A stretch of 64,000 bases of DNA from Planctomycetota bacterium (GCA_016795245.1 JAEUIA010000075.1:100737-164736), one strand, 5' to 3'. Positions 26,502 through 36,127 are shown, numbered from the stretch's first letter. Notes: generated by a model from the letters alone, not told the origin. Numbers and translations are program-made.

Positions 26502-27194
26502 TTACTTTTCGACGACTTCGCAGCTGCCGTCGGAATGACCGACGAGGCGCACGTGCGCCAGCCCGACGAACAATCCGCTCTCGACGACGCCGGGGATCGC
26601 GTCGATCGCGCGCTCCAAGGCGGCCGGGTCTTCGATCGCGCGCGTGAACGTGCAGTCGAGGATCGCGTTGTGGTTGTCGGTCACGAATTCGCGGCCGTCG
26701 CGCAGGCGCAGCGTGGGACTGCAGCCCAGTGAAGCGAGCGAGCGCTCGACGACTGCGCGCGCGAACGGCACGACTTCGACGGGCAGCGCGAAAGTCAGCC
26801 CGAGACGGTGCACGACTTTGTTGGCTCCGACGACGATCGCGACGCGCTGCGACAGCGACGCCACGACCTTCTCGCGCAAGAGTGCGCCTCCGCCGCCCTT
26901 GATCATGTCGAAACGCACGTCGATTTCGTCCGCGCCGTCGACGGTCAGGTCGATGCGTGTGACCTCATCCAAGGTTGCGAGCGGAATGCCGAGCTCGCGC
27001 GCCTTGCGTTCGGTGTCCAGCGAAGTCGGCACGCCGCGCACCTTGAGTCCGCCGCGGCGGATGCGATCCGCGAGCGCCACCAGATAGAAATACACGGTCG
27101 ACCCGGTCCCGAGTCCGAGGGTCATCCCCGTCTCGACGAGTTCGGCCGCGCGCCGGCCGGCGACTTCCTTGGGGTCCGCTTGGGAATGGGTCAT
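26502..27194 (-). CDS. rpiA: Ribose-5-phosphate isomerase A
   Basis: Interconverts ribose 5-phosphate and ribulose 5-phosphate in the pentose phosphate pathway. The 230-residue product has LGLGTGSTVYFYLVALA (phosphate loop), the catalytic DGADEID motif, KGGGGALLREKVVA and a C-terminal GIPGVVESGLFVG. ATG 27194 gives the normal family length; the longer upstream reading runs into the inverted-repeat region. It is on the same strand as the flagellar genes but is separated from fliK by 139 bp holding the sigma-54 site. Confidence 0.95.
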   Translation of the reverse strand: MTHSQADPKEVAGRRAAELVETGMTLGLGTGSTVYFYLVALADRIRRGGLKVRGVPTSLDTERKARELGIPLATLDEVTRIDLTVDGADEIDVRFDMIKGGGGALLREKVVASLSQRVAIVVGANKVVHRLGLTFALPVEVVPFARAVVERSLASLGCSPTLRLRDGREFVTDNHNAILDCTFTRAIEDPAALERAIDAIPGVVESGLFVGLAHVRLVGHSDGSCEVVEK

Positions 27195-27289
27195 CCGCTT
27201 CGGGAGGGATCCTAGTGAACCGGAACGCCGGGTTTGAGCCTGATCATGCGGAGGCCTGGTCGTCCGCGGGTGCTCCCCCACGTAACAAG

Positions 27290-27547
27290 CGCGAATCCCG
27301 CGCTACCGTGCCTGGATCGAGACCTCGCGATTCGCCGCCAAAGTCGCGGAACGCAGCCCAACTGTTGAATACGGTGCCAGAGCAATTTCATCACACTCCG
27401 CCAGGTGTTTCATGACTGTTGGCCATCGGCAGCCGGCGGAGTGTGATGAAATTGCTCTGGCACCGTATTCAACAGTTGGGCTGCGTTCCGCGACTTTGGC
27501 GGCGAATCGCGAGGTCTCGATCCAGGCACGGTAGCGCGGGATTCGCG
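27290..27547. repeat. Perfect 113-bp inverted repeat with 32-bp spacer (MITE-like)
   Basis: Arms 27290-27402 and 27435-27547 are exact reverse complements over all 113 bp; the spacer is 27403-27434. Each arm holds two blocks that recur at the end of the window: ttgaatacggtgccagagca (27365-27384, mirrored 27453-27472) and accgtgcctggatcg (27305-27319, mirrored 27518-27532). No obvious target duplication flanks it. Short open frames inside exist only because of the palindrome. It looks like a non-autonomous mobile element or two element ends inserted head to head. Nothing else is seen in 27195-27289 or 27548-27650. Confidence 0.9.
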
Positions 27548-27650
27548 GGAATTGGGGGCTTGGGGTCACTCCCCAAGCCCCAGGGAGGCCCCCGTGGCTC
27601 GAAAATCCTCCAGGGAATCATGCTGGCGGAGCGGGCCGGCCGAAGTTAGA

Positions 27651-27667
27651 TTGAGATTCAGTCTCAA
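27651..27667 (+). promoter_or_regulatory. Fur-box-like operator before feoAB
   Basis: The 17-bp palindrome ttgagattcagtctcaa (TTGAGA, 5-bp centre, TCTCAA) ends 12 bp before the feoA ATG. It resembles the TTGAGAAT-N-ATTCTCAA form of Fur sites and sits where a repressor would block feoAB transcription. Iron control is inferred from motif and target gene together. Confidence 0.6.
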
Positions 27668-27679
27668 GACCAGCCAGCC

Positions 27680-27910
27680 ATGAAGTCGCTCCAAGAAATT
27701 CGTCCCGGTGCCCGGGCCCGCCTGACCCAGGTCGGCGGCGATCGCTCCTTCCAGCGCCGTTTGATGGAACTCGGCTTCCTGCCCGGGACGCTCGTGCGGC
27801 TCGTGCGCCGCGTCGATGTCGGCGGACTCGTCGAACTCGAAGTGCGCGGCGGCCACATCAGCTTGCGCCGGTCCGAGGCTTGCGAGCTGCGCTTCGAACT
27901 CGAAGGATGA
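27680..27910 (+). CDS. feoA: Ferrous iron transport protein FeoA
   Basis: Small cytoplasmic SH3-like protein of 76 residues that supports the FeoB transporter. Motifs: MKSLQEIRPGARARLTQVGG and RLMELGFLPGTLVRLVRR, the latter being the typical FeoA core. The stop overlaps the feoB start (ATGA at 27907-27910). The two genes are therefore one translationally coupled unit behind the Fur-like palindrome. Confidence 0.92.
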   Translation: MKSLQEIRPGARARLTQVGGDRSFQRRLMELGFLPGTLVRLVRRVDVGGLVELEVRGGHISLRRSEACELRFELEG

Positions 27911-30129
27911 AACCCGCGGCGTCCGCGCCCCGCTCGGGAGCGAAGACCCCGGTGGTGGCGATCGCGGGCAATCCCAACACGGGCAAGACGACGGTCTTCA
28001 ATCGCCTGACCGGTTCCGATCAGAAGGTCGGCAATTATCCCGGCGTCACTGTCGAGCGTCACAGCGGCAGGCTCGAACTCGCACCCGGACACACGATCGA
28101 AGTGGTCGACGTGCCCGGCACTTACAGCCTGTCGGCGCGCAGCCGCGAAGAAGAGATCGCGATCCAATCGGTCGCCGGTCTGGCTCCGCTCGCACCGCCG
28201 GACGCCGCGGTGATCGTGGTCGACGCGACGCAATTGTCGCGCAACCTCTACATCGTGTTGCAGATCCTCGAGCTCGAGGTCCCGGTCGTCGTCGCGCTCA
28301 ACATGATCGATGCGCTCCCCGCGCGCGGCGAGAAGATCGATATCGAACTGCTGCAACAGGAGCTGGGCGTGCCGGTCGTCGCGATGTCGGCTGCGCGCGG
28401 CACCGGCATCGACGAATTGAAGCGCGCGCTCGCGCGCGTGCTCGGCGATCCGCGCTCCGCCACGCCCGGCGCGCGTTGGGCTCCTGATTCAGAGGAACTA
28501 CTGGCGGACGTCGCAGCGATCTCGCCGCAAATTCCGCAAGATTGGACGCAGAACAAACCGTCGCGCGAGCGCGCCCTGTCGCTGTGGGCGCTGCTTTCAC
28601 TGGACGAGCGCGATGAGCTGGCCGAGATCCCCGATGCGTTGCGCGCCGTCGTCATGAAGCGCCGTGCATTGGCTGCCGCAGCCGGACGTCACATCGACCT
28701 CGAAGTCATCCGCGGCCGCTACAGCTGGATCGACTCGCGCATCGATTCGTTCCTGAAGCTCGAGCGCCCCGCCACGCGCAGCTTGAGCGAGTCGATCGAC
28801 GCCGTGCTGCTCAACCCGGTGATCGGTTTCGGCATCTTCCTGGTCTTGATGGCGATCGTGTTCCAAGCGCTGTTCTCGTGGGCCGATCCCATGATGCAGC
28901 TGATCGAAGGCGGCTTCGACGCTCTCGCCGGCGTGATCGCGACGCTCTTGCCCGAAGGCCTGTTCCAACAGTTCATCACCGGCGGAATCATCGCCGGCGT
29001 CGGCAGCATCGTCGTGTTCCTGCCGCAGATCCTGCTGCTGTTCTTGTTCATCGGCCTGCTCGAAGACTCAGGCTACATGGCGCGCGTCGCGTTCCTCATG
29101 GACCGCGTGATGCGCGCGCTCGGACTCCACGGGCGCGCCTTCGTGCCGATGTTGTCGGGCTACGCCTGCGCCGTGCCTGCGATCATGGCGACGCGGACCA
29201 TGGAACGTCAGCGCGACCGCACGCTGACGATGATGGTGATTCCGCTGATGACGTGCTCGGCGCGCCTGCCGGTGTACACGCTCATCATCGGTGCGCTGTT
29301 TCCGGCCGGCGTCGTGATGGGTTTCATGCCGACGCAAGGACTCTTGATGGTCGGCATGTATCTGTTCAGCACGCTGATGGCGCTGATCGCAGCCGCCGTC
29401 TTGTCACGCACGCTGTTCAAGGCGCCGCCCGTGCCGCTGATCCTCGAACTGCCGCCCTATCGTTTCCCCCACCTGCCGAGCGTCGTGCGCATGATGCTGC
29501 AACGCTCGAAAGCGTTCCTGTTTCAAGCCGGCAGCGTGATCCTCGTGATCTCGGTCATCTTGTGGGCGCTCTTGACGTTTCCGCGCGATGCGACGCTGGA
29601 GACGCGCATCGCCACCGCCACCGCCGCGGTCGCAACGGAGAACCTGTCTGCGGAGGAGATCGAGGAACGACAGGGCGCCGTGGAGGCCGAGCTGCGCGGC
29701 GTCGCACTGCGCGAGAGCTACGCCGGTCGCCTGGGCCACGCCATCGAGCCGACGATCGAGCCCCTGGGCTTCGACTGGAAAATCGGCATCGGCCTGATCG
29801 GCGCGTTCGCTGCGCGCGAAGTGTTCGTGTCGACGATGGGTGTCGTCTACGGCGTCGGCGATCAAGTCGATGAAGGCTCGACGACTCTGCGCGCACAGAT
29901 CAAATCCGAAACGCGCTCCAACGGCGCGCCGGTGTACACGCCGCTCGTGGGCCTCTCACTGATGGTCTTCTTCGCGCTCGCGTGCCAATGCATGAGCACG
30001 CTCGCAGTCGTGCAGCGCGAAACGAAGAGCTGGCGCTGGCCGGTGTTCTTGTTCGCGTACATGACGGCACTGGCGTGGGTCGCGAGCTTCGTCGTGTTCA
30101 ACGGCGGGCGCGCGCTCGGGTTCGGATAG
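27907..30129 (+). CDS. feoB: Ferrous iron transporter FeoB
   Basis: Inner-membrane Fe(II) transporter of 740 residues. The N-terminal G domain has G1 GNPNTGKTT (residues 21-29), VGNYPGVTVE switch I (41-50), DVPG G3 (68-71) and LNMID G4. A helical linker domain follows, then membrane segments including the duplicated gate regions ending GYMARVAFLMDRVMRALGLH and PMLSGYACAVPAIMATRTME. A late segment, LSLMVFFALACQCMSTLAVV, belongs to the second gate half. ATG 27907 matches the overlap with feoA; no feoC is visible after it. Confidence 0.96.
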   Translation: MKPAASAPRSGAKTPVVAIAGNPNTGKTTVFNRLTGSDQKVGNYPGVTVERHSGRLELAPGHTIEVVDVPGTYSLSARSREEEIAIQSVAGLAPLAPPDAAVIVVDATQLSRNLYIVLQILELEVPVVVALNMIDALPARGEKIDIELLQQELGVPVVAMSAARGTGIDELKRALARVLGDPRSATPGARWAPDSEELLADVAAISPQIPQDWTQNKPSRERALSLWALLSLDERDELAEIPDALRAVVMKRRALAAAAGRHIDLEVIRGRYSWIDSRIDSFLKLERPATRSLSESIDAVLLNPVIGFGIFLVLMAIVFQALFSWADPMMQLIEGGFDALAGVIATLLPEGLFQQFITGGIIAGVGSIVVFLPQILLLFLFIGLLEDSGYMARVAFLMDRVMRALGLHGRAFVPMLSGYACAVPAIMATRTMERQRDRTLTMMVIPLMTCSARLPVYTLIIGALFPAGVVMGFMPTQGLLMVGMYLFSTLMALIAAAVLSRTLFKAPPVPLILELPPYRFPHLPSVVRMMLQRSKAFLFQAGSVILVISVILWALLTFPRDATLETRIATATAAVATENLSAEEIEERQGAVEAELRGVALRESYAGRLGHAIEPTIEPLGFDWKIGIGLIGAFAAREVFVSTMGVVYGVGDQVDEGSTTLRAQIKSETRSNGAPVYTPLVGLSLMVFFALACQCMSTLAVVQRETKSWRWPVFLFAYMTALAWVASFVVFNGGRALGFG

Positions 30130-30176
30130 TCCGCCTTCCGGCAAGCACGAACTCCTCGCCGAACGCCGGGGCGCCC

Positions 30177-31958
30177 TCAGTACGGCAGCGGCGGATCGAT
30201 GCGGTAGACCGCCGCGCCGGGGAAGTCCTGCACGTGATGCAACTGGCTCTCCTCCAGATTGGGCATGCTCCACTCGGTCAGGCCGCTGTTGAATTCAGCC
30301 AGCGGCACGTTGACCACCGCGTAGGTGAACGAGAGGCCGCCGGTGTCGTGCGACATGACCTCGGATGGAAAACCGGCGCGGCGCATGTAGTACCAGAGCG
30401 AAGTGCGCACCGGACTCACGGTCAGCACGCGGTCTTCGGGCGCGAGCGAACTCTTGAAGAACGCTGCGATGCTCTCAGCTGCTTCGAATCGCTCGTCTTC
30501 AGGCGACATCGAGGGCGAGCGTGTGTGAAGCGTGTCGAGGCTCATCCAACAGGTCAGACCGAAGGTCAATGCACCCAGTATCGCCGAACGACCGCGCGGA
30601 CTGCGCTGCACGATCCATACCAGGCCCGCTGCTCCGATTCCGTACGCGAGCGGGATCACGAAGGTCCACACCCGCCCGTACGGAGGCACGCGCTGCACGG
30701 CGATGATGAGCACGCACCAGATCGCGAGTGCCGCCGGCAACAAGGCCGATCTGGCTCTGCGCTTCGCATCCACGACGAGCCAGGTGACGAGGCCGGTCCC
30801 GAGCAACACCGCGACACCGGGCGTGCGCGTCAATTCCGTTGCGAAGACCGCGAGACGTTCCCCGAGCAGGTCTAGCAGTCGCGACCACGCCGTCGCGCTG
30901 ACGTACTTGTTGCTCGTCAAGGCGTCGGGGCCCGATGCGACGATCACCGGTCCATACAAGAGCAGCGTGAGCACGACGGTCAGCATGCCGGCCAGCAGGA
31001 TGTCGCTCAGCCGGTTCTTCCATTCGCCCGTGTTGCGCCGTCGCACCATGATCAGCGCGAGCCACAAGAGGCATCCGCCGAAGGGAAAGAGCATCGTCGG
31101 CACTGCATAGAAACCCAGCGCCGATACCACACCCAAGAGAGCCGCGGCGCCCAGACTGGGTCGAGCCGCCATGCGATTGCACAGTGCGAGCCCGACGAAG
31201 AAGGCGAGCACCACGAGGCTGTAGCCGCGCGCGTTCACCGAGTAGTGAACGAGCATCGACGAGCCCGCCGAGAGGCCGGCCGCGATCAGCGCAGCCCAAC
31301 GCCCCAGCGGTTTGCGCAACGCCCAGTACGCGGCAGGAATGATCAGGACACCGGCGATGAAGGTCGGCAAGCGCACGGCCCACGGCGCGTCACCGAACAG
31401 ATTCACCGAGAGGTGCATGAGCAGCGTGCTCAACAGATGGTTGTTCGGTTCGGGATAGTCGGAGAGTCCGTAGACCAGAGAGCGGCTCGCGAACATCAAG
31501 TACGAGTCGGCCTCGTCGTAGCGCATGTCCTGGTGCAGGAATGCCAGTCGCACCGCGACAGCGACGATCACCGCGAAGCCCAGGGCCAGCACGTGCCCAG
31601 GCTCACGTGTGACCCAATGGCGAAGATCGGTGCGCCACTCGCGCTGCAATTCCACACAGTCGTTCCAGATCTGGCGCGACAGAGCGACCAGCCGCTTCAA
31701 GAACACGAGGGCCATTACTCCAGCCGAGAGCAGAGCGCCCCCGTAGACGCCGACCCGTTGTTGGATGACCCGGGTGCGCTCGAGCGGGAACGAGACGGCC
31801 GACCCGTCCGGCGAGGACGCGTCGATGCGCGCCTTGAACGCACCCTCGTCCAGCACCCCGACCGCGACCCCCGCGGCTCCGGCCGCGAGGAAAACGCAGG
31901 ACAGCGCGGGGACGAGGAACTCGGCTCGGAGGATGCGGCGCGGGGCCTGCTCGGTCAT
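30177..31958 (-). CDS. GT39/ArnT-type membrane glycosyltransferase
   Basis: A 593-residue polytopic membrane protein with about a dozen hydrophobic segments. The first extracytoplasmic loop has HQDMRYDEADSYLMF, matching the acidic DE motif of GT-C enzymes (PMT/ArnT family) that transfer sugars from polyprenyl-phosphate donors. A further loop reads VHYSVNARGYSLVVLAFF. The C-terminal ~100 residues form an extracytoplasmic domain. Acceptor and sugar are unknown. ATG 31958 was chosen; upstream codons are low-complexity Pro/Gly/Arg. The 252 bp between it and the next gene upstream hold GC-rich imperfect repeats but nothing I can name. Confidence 0.8.
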   Translation of the reverse strand: MTEQAPRRILRAEFLVPALSCVFLAAGAAGVAVGVLDEGAFKARIDASSPDGSAVSFPLERTRVIQQRVGVYGGALLSAGVMALVFLKRLVALSRQIWNDCVELQREWRTDLRHWVTREPGHVLALGFAVIVAVAVRLAFLHQDMRYDEADSYLMFASRSLVYGLSDYPEPNNHLLSTLLMHLSVNLFGDAPWAVRLPTFIAGVLIIPAAYWALRKPLGRWAALIAAGLSAGSSMLVHYSVNARGYSLVVLAFFVGLALCNRMAARPSLGAAALLGVVSALGFYAVPTMLFPFGGCLLWLALIMVRRRNTGEWKNRLSDILLAGMLTVVLTLLLYGPVIVASGPDALTSNKYVSATAWSRLLDLLGERLAVFATELTRTPGVAVLLGTGLVTWLVVDAKRRARSALLPAALAIWCVLIIAVQRVPPYGRVWTFVIPLAYGIGAAGLVWIVQRSPRGRSAILGALTFGLTCWMSLDTLHTRSPSMSPEDERFEAAESIAAFFKSSLAPEDRVLTVSPVRTSLWYYMRRAGFPSEVMSHDTGGLSFTYAVVNVPLAEFNSGLTEWSMPNLEESQLHHVQDFPGAAVYRIDPPLPY

Positions 31959-32210
31959 CGCCGTACCCCTGGTTCCGAGCCCGACCGGACCTCGCCACAA
32001 ACGCGGGGCGCCGTCGCGACCATTCCACCAAAGGCAATCCAAAGGGTGTCCATGTGGGCAACATATTACTTGTAGGGCCCCTTTCTCGCTTGGACCGCGT
32101 GACCGGGTGCGCGGGCGGCGGCCGGGCGCGCCTGGACCTGGGCCGCAGGCCTGGCCGGGCACATGGGTGACACCCGCCTGGCCCGCCCTGCCCGATCCCA
32201 GCTCAAGCGC

Positions 32211-33761
32211 TCAAGCGAGAGCTCGCAACGCCTGCATCAGGCGTCGGTGGCGATCGAAAAGGCGGATGGCCTGCGCCTCGGAAGGCGCGTCCTTGGCGCG
32301 CACGATCCGCGCGAGCGCTGCAAGGTCGCGCGCGCTCCAACGTTCGATGCCGGGGATCATCGCGCAAATCGGGGCGAGCGCGATCAGCGCACGACTGTCG
32401 GCCTCGATGCCGAGCAGCCGCCCGAACCTGCGCGCACAGGTCTGTTCGGCGCGCACGCGATCGCCGGCGAAGTGCTCGGCGATCCATCGACTCTCCGCGA
32501 CACCCAGCGCGCCGAGTGCAAGCGGCAGACAGCGGCCTTGCGACAGATCGAGCACGGCTTCGGTGTGCGACAGCGCATGCAGCATCTTGCGGTCCGAGCG
32601 ATGACCCGGTCGAGCAGCCATGCGCGCTTCCTCCGCGCGTGCGAGTTGCTCCACGTCAGGGTTCGTCGGCTTGAAGCCCAGGCCGCGGTAGAACCAGAAT
32701 GCGCCGGTTGCGATCGAATCGGGGTTGTTCTCGCCCATCGCGTAGCGCGTCAGATAGAAGCACTCGATCCCGAGCACGTGGTGCAGCACGCGCATGAACT
32801 GCGCGTAGATCTTGCGGATCTCACCGCCGCGGAACTCCGGGAACAGGTTGATGCCGACTTCGCTGTATCCGGCGAATGCGCCGATCGGTCCGTAGCCGAT
32901 GGGTACGCCGTTCTGCAGCACGAGGAAGAAGTAGAGCGATTCGAGAGCACTCCTGAACTGTGGGTGCACGCCGGCGAGCACGAACTGCAACCCGCCGTCC
33001 GCGTCGGCGACGATGACGTCCTGTGCACTCGCCTGGATCAGCGGGTAGATCTCGATGCAGCGCGAGCTCAGCGCGTCGAGCGCGAGGTCGACCTCGGCTT
33101 GCCCGCCACGCGCGACCGACGTGAGCGGCTTTTGGATCTCCGGCAGCACGGGAAATCGCGTGCGGTCGAAATCGCGGCGTCGTCCGTGCAGCCGCGAGAC
33201 CGCGCGTTCTACGCGCAGCGGATCCGGGCCGTCGAAGTGCAGCGGTATCTCGCAGCGGTCGTAGAGGTGATCCTGAGTGCGCAGCGTGAACGCGGAGCGC
33301 GCCAACAACCCCAGAAAGAACTCCAGATCCGATTGCGCTCCGCGACAGCGCGCGAACCACTCTTGCAGCGACAACTCCATGTCGTCGAGGCCTTGTTGTT
33401 CGCCCGGTGCAACCAACAGTTGCAACGTCGCCGTGAGCGGCCCTTCGTCCTCGAGCTCGTCCCAAGCGATGTCGATTTGACCCGCATGCAGCTGCGCCAG
33501 ACGCCGCACGACCCCGTACGAGTAGCTGTAGATGATCGCGTCTTCTTCGGGCAAGGCCTCGATCACGCGGTCGACGGCGCGCTTCACACGCACGTCGTCG
33601 GGCCAGGCGCGCATGAAACCGAGTGCGTCGCGCAAGACAGTCAGGCGGCGCGCGCCACGCGGAGCGTCGGCGCGGAGATCCACGAGCAAGCGCAGCTTCT
33701 CGCGCGCGGCTTCCGGCCCGAACTTGCGCGCAATGGCGGCGAGCTGGTCTTCAGGCCTCAT
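32211..33761 (-). CDS. Uncharacterised protein with GNAT-like C-terminal region
   Basis: A 516-residue soluble protein that I do not recognise as a named family. The middle to C-terminal part (about residues 285-375) reads like an acyltransferase of the GNAT fold: IGAFAGYSEVGINLFPEFRG, then EIRKIYAQFMRVLHHVLGIE, then SIATGAFWFYRGLGFKPTNP. 'Fyr.lGF.p' is the usual end of a GNAT domain. The N-terminal part is helical and mentions no signal peptide. It could modify a protein or small molecule; substrate not inferable. ATG 33761 sits before a helical, charged start. The 247 bp to the divergent exported-protein gene must contain both promoters. Confidence 0.6.
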   Translation of the reverse strand: MRPEDQLAAIARKFGPEAAREKLRLLVDLRADAPRGARRLTVLRDALGFMRAWPDDVRVKRAVDRVIEALPEEDAIIYSYSYGVVRRLAQLHAGQIDIAWDELEDEGPLTATLQLLVAPGEQQGLDDMELSLQEWFARCRGAQSDLEFFLGLLARSAFTLRTQDHLYDRCEIPLHFDGPDPLRVERAVSRLHGRRRDFDRTRFPVLPEIQKPLTSVARGGQAEVDLALDALSSRCIEIYPLIQASAQDVIVADADGGLQFVLAGVHPQFRSALESLYFFLVLQNGVPIGYGPIGAFAGYSEVGINLFPEFRGGEIRKIYAQFMRVLHHVLGIECFYLTRYAMGENNPDSIATGAFWFYRGLGFKPTNPDVEQLARAEEARMAARPGHRSDRKMLHALSHTEAVLDLSQGRCLPLALGALGVAESRWIAEHFAGDRVRAEQTCARRFGRLLGIEADSRALIALAPICAMIPGIERWSARDLAALARIVRAKDAPSEAQAIRLFDRHRRLMQALRALA

Positions 33762-34008
33762 CGAGAAGTGCTGCGGTGGGGTGTGATGTTCGGCATACGC
33801 TTCCCTGAGCCTACGGTTCGGGGATTGCCGTGTGGAGACGGAAGACGCTGCTGATCGTGTGGTTGCAGCGTGCACTCTACGCTCGGGTACGTCGTCGAGG
33901 GCACGCTGCGCGCCGAAGCTCTGCTCGGCTTCTCGGGAGCGGGGTACAATGGCTCAGTCGCTCTCGATCAGGGCCGACTCACCTCTACCTTCGCTCGACA
34001 GGTTCACG

Positions 34009-36081
34009 ATGCTCAGGCTTTCCCCAGCGCTGCCGGTCCTATCCATGTGTCTGATCTGGACTGTGCCTGCGCAGGCGCAAGGCTCCGACGACTGCGCGAG
34101 CGCCACCGCGATCTCGGGCACAGGCACCTTCGCGATCGACACGAGCGGTGCGACGGACAGCCCCCAACAGAGCAACAGCTGTCCGACCGCGCACGCCGAC
34201 GTGTGGTTCGCTTGGACGGCGACGGCGACGCAGACCTTCAGCGTCTCTTCGTGCGGCGGAACCGGCGCCGACACCGTGATCGCTGTCTACTCCGGCTCCG
34301 CCTGCCCGGTGAGCGGCACTCAGCTCGCGTGCAATGACGACGCCTGCGCGCAACAGTCGACGGTGCTCTTCAACGCGACGATCGGCAACAACTACCTGAT
34401 CCAGATCGGCGACTGGAGTCCGGGCGTGACGTTCAGCGGCACGTTCGCGCTCGCGCCCGCGGTCAACCCGTGCGGCCTCAGCGTCGGTCCGGACGTCATA
34501 ACCGGCGACATCACCAGCATCCAGAACTCGACCGCCTCGAACGGACTGGATGCGTTCACGCTGGGCACGACATCCTGCAACGTCGGCTCAGCGCTCGTGA
34601 GCTGGCAGGGGCCGAATCAACTGCACCCCGTGATTTCGGAGACGGCGTACAAGTACAAGATCGTGAACGGCGCCGGGCGCTTCGAGATGATCGGTATCGG
34701 TTGGCTCAAGCACGGCTTCGCGGCCTCGACCGGCAGCACTTGCTGTCCTTGCCAAAACCCCGGCAACAATCAGTTCCTCGGACTCGGCTGCTCGGATCCG
34801 TACTCCGCGAGCCAGGCCGGCGCGCAGTCGACACTCACGCCGCGTTGGGAAGTGAATCCGCACACGGGCGTCTTCCCCTATCCGGGTTCGAATCCGCCCT
34901 GGTCAGGCACGACGGCGCGACGCACCGAGATCGCGCTCGCGGACCTCGAGCCCAGCGGCGGCACGACGCGCTACTTTGCCGAGTGCACGTACATCACGCA
35001 GGACGACGCGCAGGCAGGTAACGGCAACAACAACGCGAGCTACAAGGAACTCGTCGTCACCGGCGGGCCGGCGAACTACACCTTCGCCACGACCGGAGTC
35101 GTCGCGCGCATGCAGCCGGCGCTCATGGCGTGGCGTATGATCGACAGCGGCGTCAAGATTTCCAGCGCACAGATCGCCGGCGACGGCTTGATCTTCGTCG
35201 GCTCGCGCGCGACGAGTCTAGGCGGCGGTCAGTACCACTACGAATTCGCGGTTCACAACATGAACGCGGATCGCGCGGTTGGCTCGTTCACCGTGCCGCT
35301 GCCTCCGGGCGCGAACTTGACGAACGTCGGATTCCACGGCGTCACGTATCGCAACGGCGACGGTTTCGGCAACGTCAGTCAAAGTTCAACGGATTGGCCG
35401 GCGACGATCGGCAGCGGCGACATCACGTGGGCGTGCGACAGCCAGGCGCAGGACGCGAACGCCAACGCGATTCGCTGGCAAGCCACCTACAACTTCCGCT
35501 TCGACGCCGATGTCGCACCGCAGACCGGCACCGTGACTTTCGGATTGTGGAAGCCCGGCACACCGGCGCAGGCGACGGTTGCAGCTGAGGTGCCCGCACG
35601 CGGAGCGACGATCACTGCCGCATGTTTCGGCGACGGCCTCGGCAGCGCATGCCCGTGCGCCAACCAGAGCGCTCCGGGCGCGAACGTCGGGTGCCTGAAT
35701 TCGCTGGTCACGGGTGGCGCGTTGTCGTGGAGCGGGACCGCGAGTGTGTCCGCCGACACGTTCGTCCTCGACGGGTCCGGCATGCCCAACGGCGCGGCAC
35801 TCTACTTCCAAGGCACGGCTCTCGCCGGCGGCGGCAGTGGTGTTGCTTTCGGCGACGGTCTCTACTGCGCCGGAGGTGTCGTCACACGTTTGTTCGTGAA
35901 ATCGAACAGTTCCGGCGCATCGCAGTGCCCGGAACTCGGTGACGCATCGATATCGATCCTGGGGACAGCCGGCATCGGTGCCGCGCGCGTTTACCAGTGC
36001 TGGTATCGCGATGCGGCGGCGTTCTGCACGACGGCAACGTTCAATCTGACCAACGCGATTCAAGCCACGTGGCAGCCGTGA
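34009..36081 (+). CDS. Exported protein with Cys-rich C-terminal domain
   Basis: Predicted exported protein of 690 residues. ATG 34009 starts a classical signal peptide (MLRLSPALPVLSMCLIWTVP, then AQAQG). The first ~125 mature residues (DDCASATAISGTGTFAIDTS onward, with AHADVWFAWTATATQTFSVS) resemble bacterial pre-peptidase or adhesin-type beta domains. A long middle region carries CCPCQNPGN and several aromatic beta strands. From about residue 535 it has the same Cys-rich domain as the protein at 5810-7537, starting CFGDGLGSACPCANQ and ending VYQCWYRDAAAFCTTATFN. Function unknown; extracellular or surface location is inferred. Confidence 0.8.
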   Translation: MLRLSPALPVLSMCLIWTVPAQAQGSDDCASATAISGTGTFAIDTSGATDSPQQSNSCPTAHADVWFAWTATATQTFSVSSCGGTGADTVIAVYSGSACPVSGTQLACNDDACAQQSTVLFNATIGNNYLIQIGDWSPGVTFSGTFALAPAVNPCGLSVGPDVITGDITSIQNSTASNGLDAFTLGTTSCNVGSALVSWQGPNQLHPVISETAYKYKIVNGAGRFEMIGIGWLKHGFAASTGSTCCPCQNPGNNQFLGLGCSDPYSASQAGAQSTLTPRWEVNPHTGVFPYPGSNPPWSGTTARRTEIALADLEPSGGTTRYFAECTYITQDDAQAGNGNNNASYKELVVTGGPANYTFATTGVVARMQPALMAWRMIDSGVKISSAQIAGDGLIFVGSRATSLGGGQYHYEFAVHNMNADRAVGSFTVPLPPGANLTNVGFHGVTYRNGDGFGNVSQSSTDWPATIGSGDITWACDSQAQDANANAIRWQATYNFRFDADVAPQTGTVTFGLWKPGTPAQATVAAEVPARGATITAACFGDGLGSACPCANQSAPGANVGCLNSLVTGGALSWSGTASVSADTFVLDGSGMPNGAALYFQGTALAGGGSGVAFGDGLYCAGGVVTRLFVKSNSSGASQCPELGDASISILGTAGIGAARVYQCWYRDAAAFCTTATFNLTNAIQATWQP

Positions 36082-36104
36082 CCTTGGGGGGGGCGCAGTG
36101 CTTG

Positions 36105-36127
36105 TCGACGGCGAGGTCCGCCGTCGA
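36105..36127 (+). terminator. Hairpin terminator after the Cys-rich exported protein
   Basis: A 9-bp perfect inverted repeat (tcgacggcg 36105-36113, cgccgtcga 36119-36127) with a 5-nt loop, followed by ttctct, lies 24 bp after the stop of the exported-protein gene. The rest of 36082-36311 contains nothing else I can support. Confidence 0.55.

Noticed and set aside
27303..27569. Open frames across the inverted repeat
   Set aside because: Frames read the palindrome in both directions and give mirror-related products; no protein family signal.
32060..32200. GC-rich imperfect repeats as a terminator or small RNA
   Set aside because: No stable, clearly bounded hairpin stood out from the general GC-rich background.
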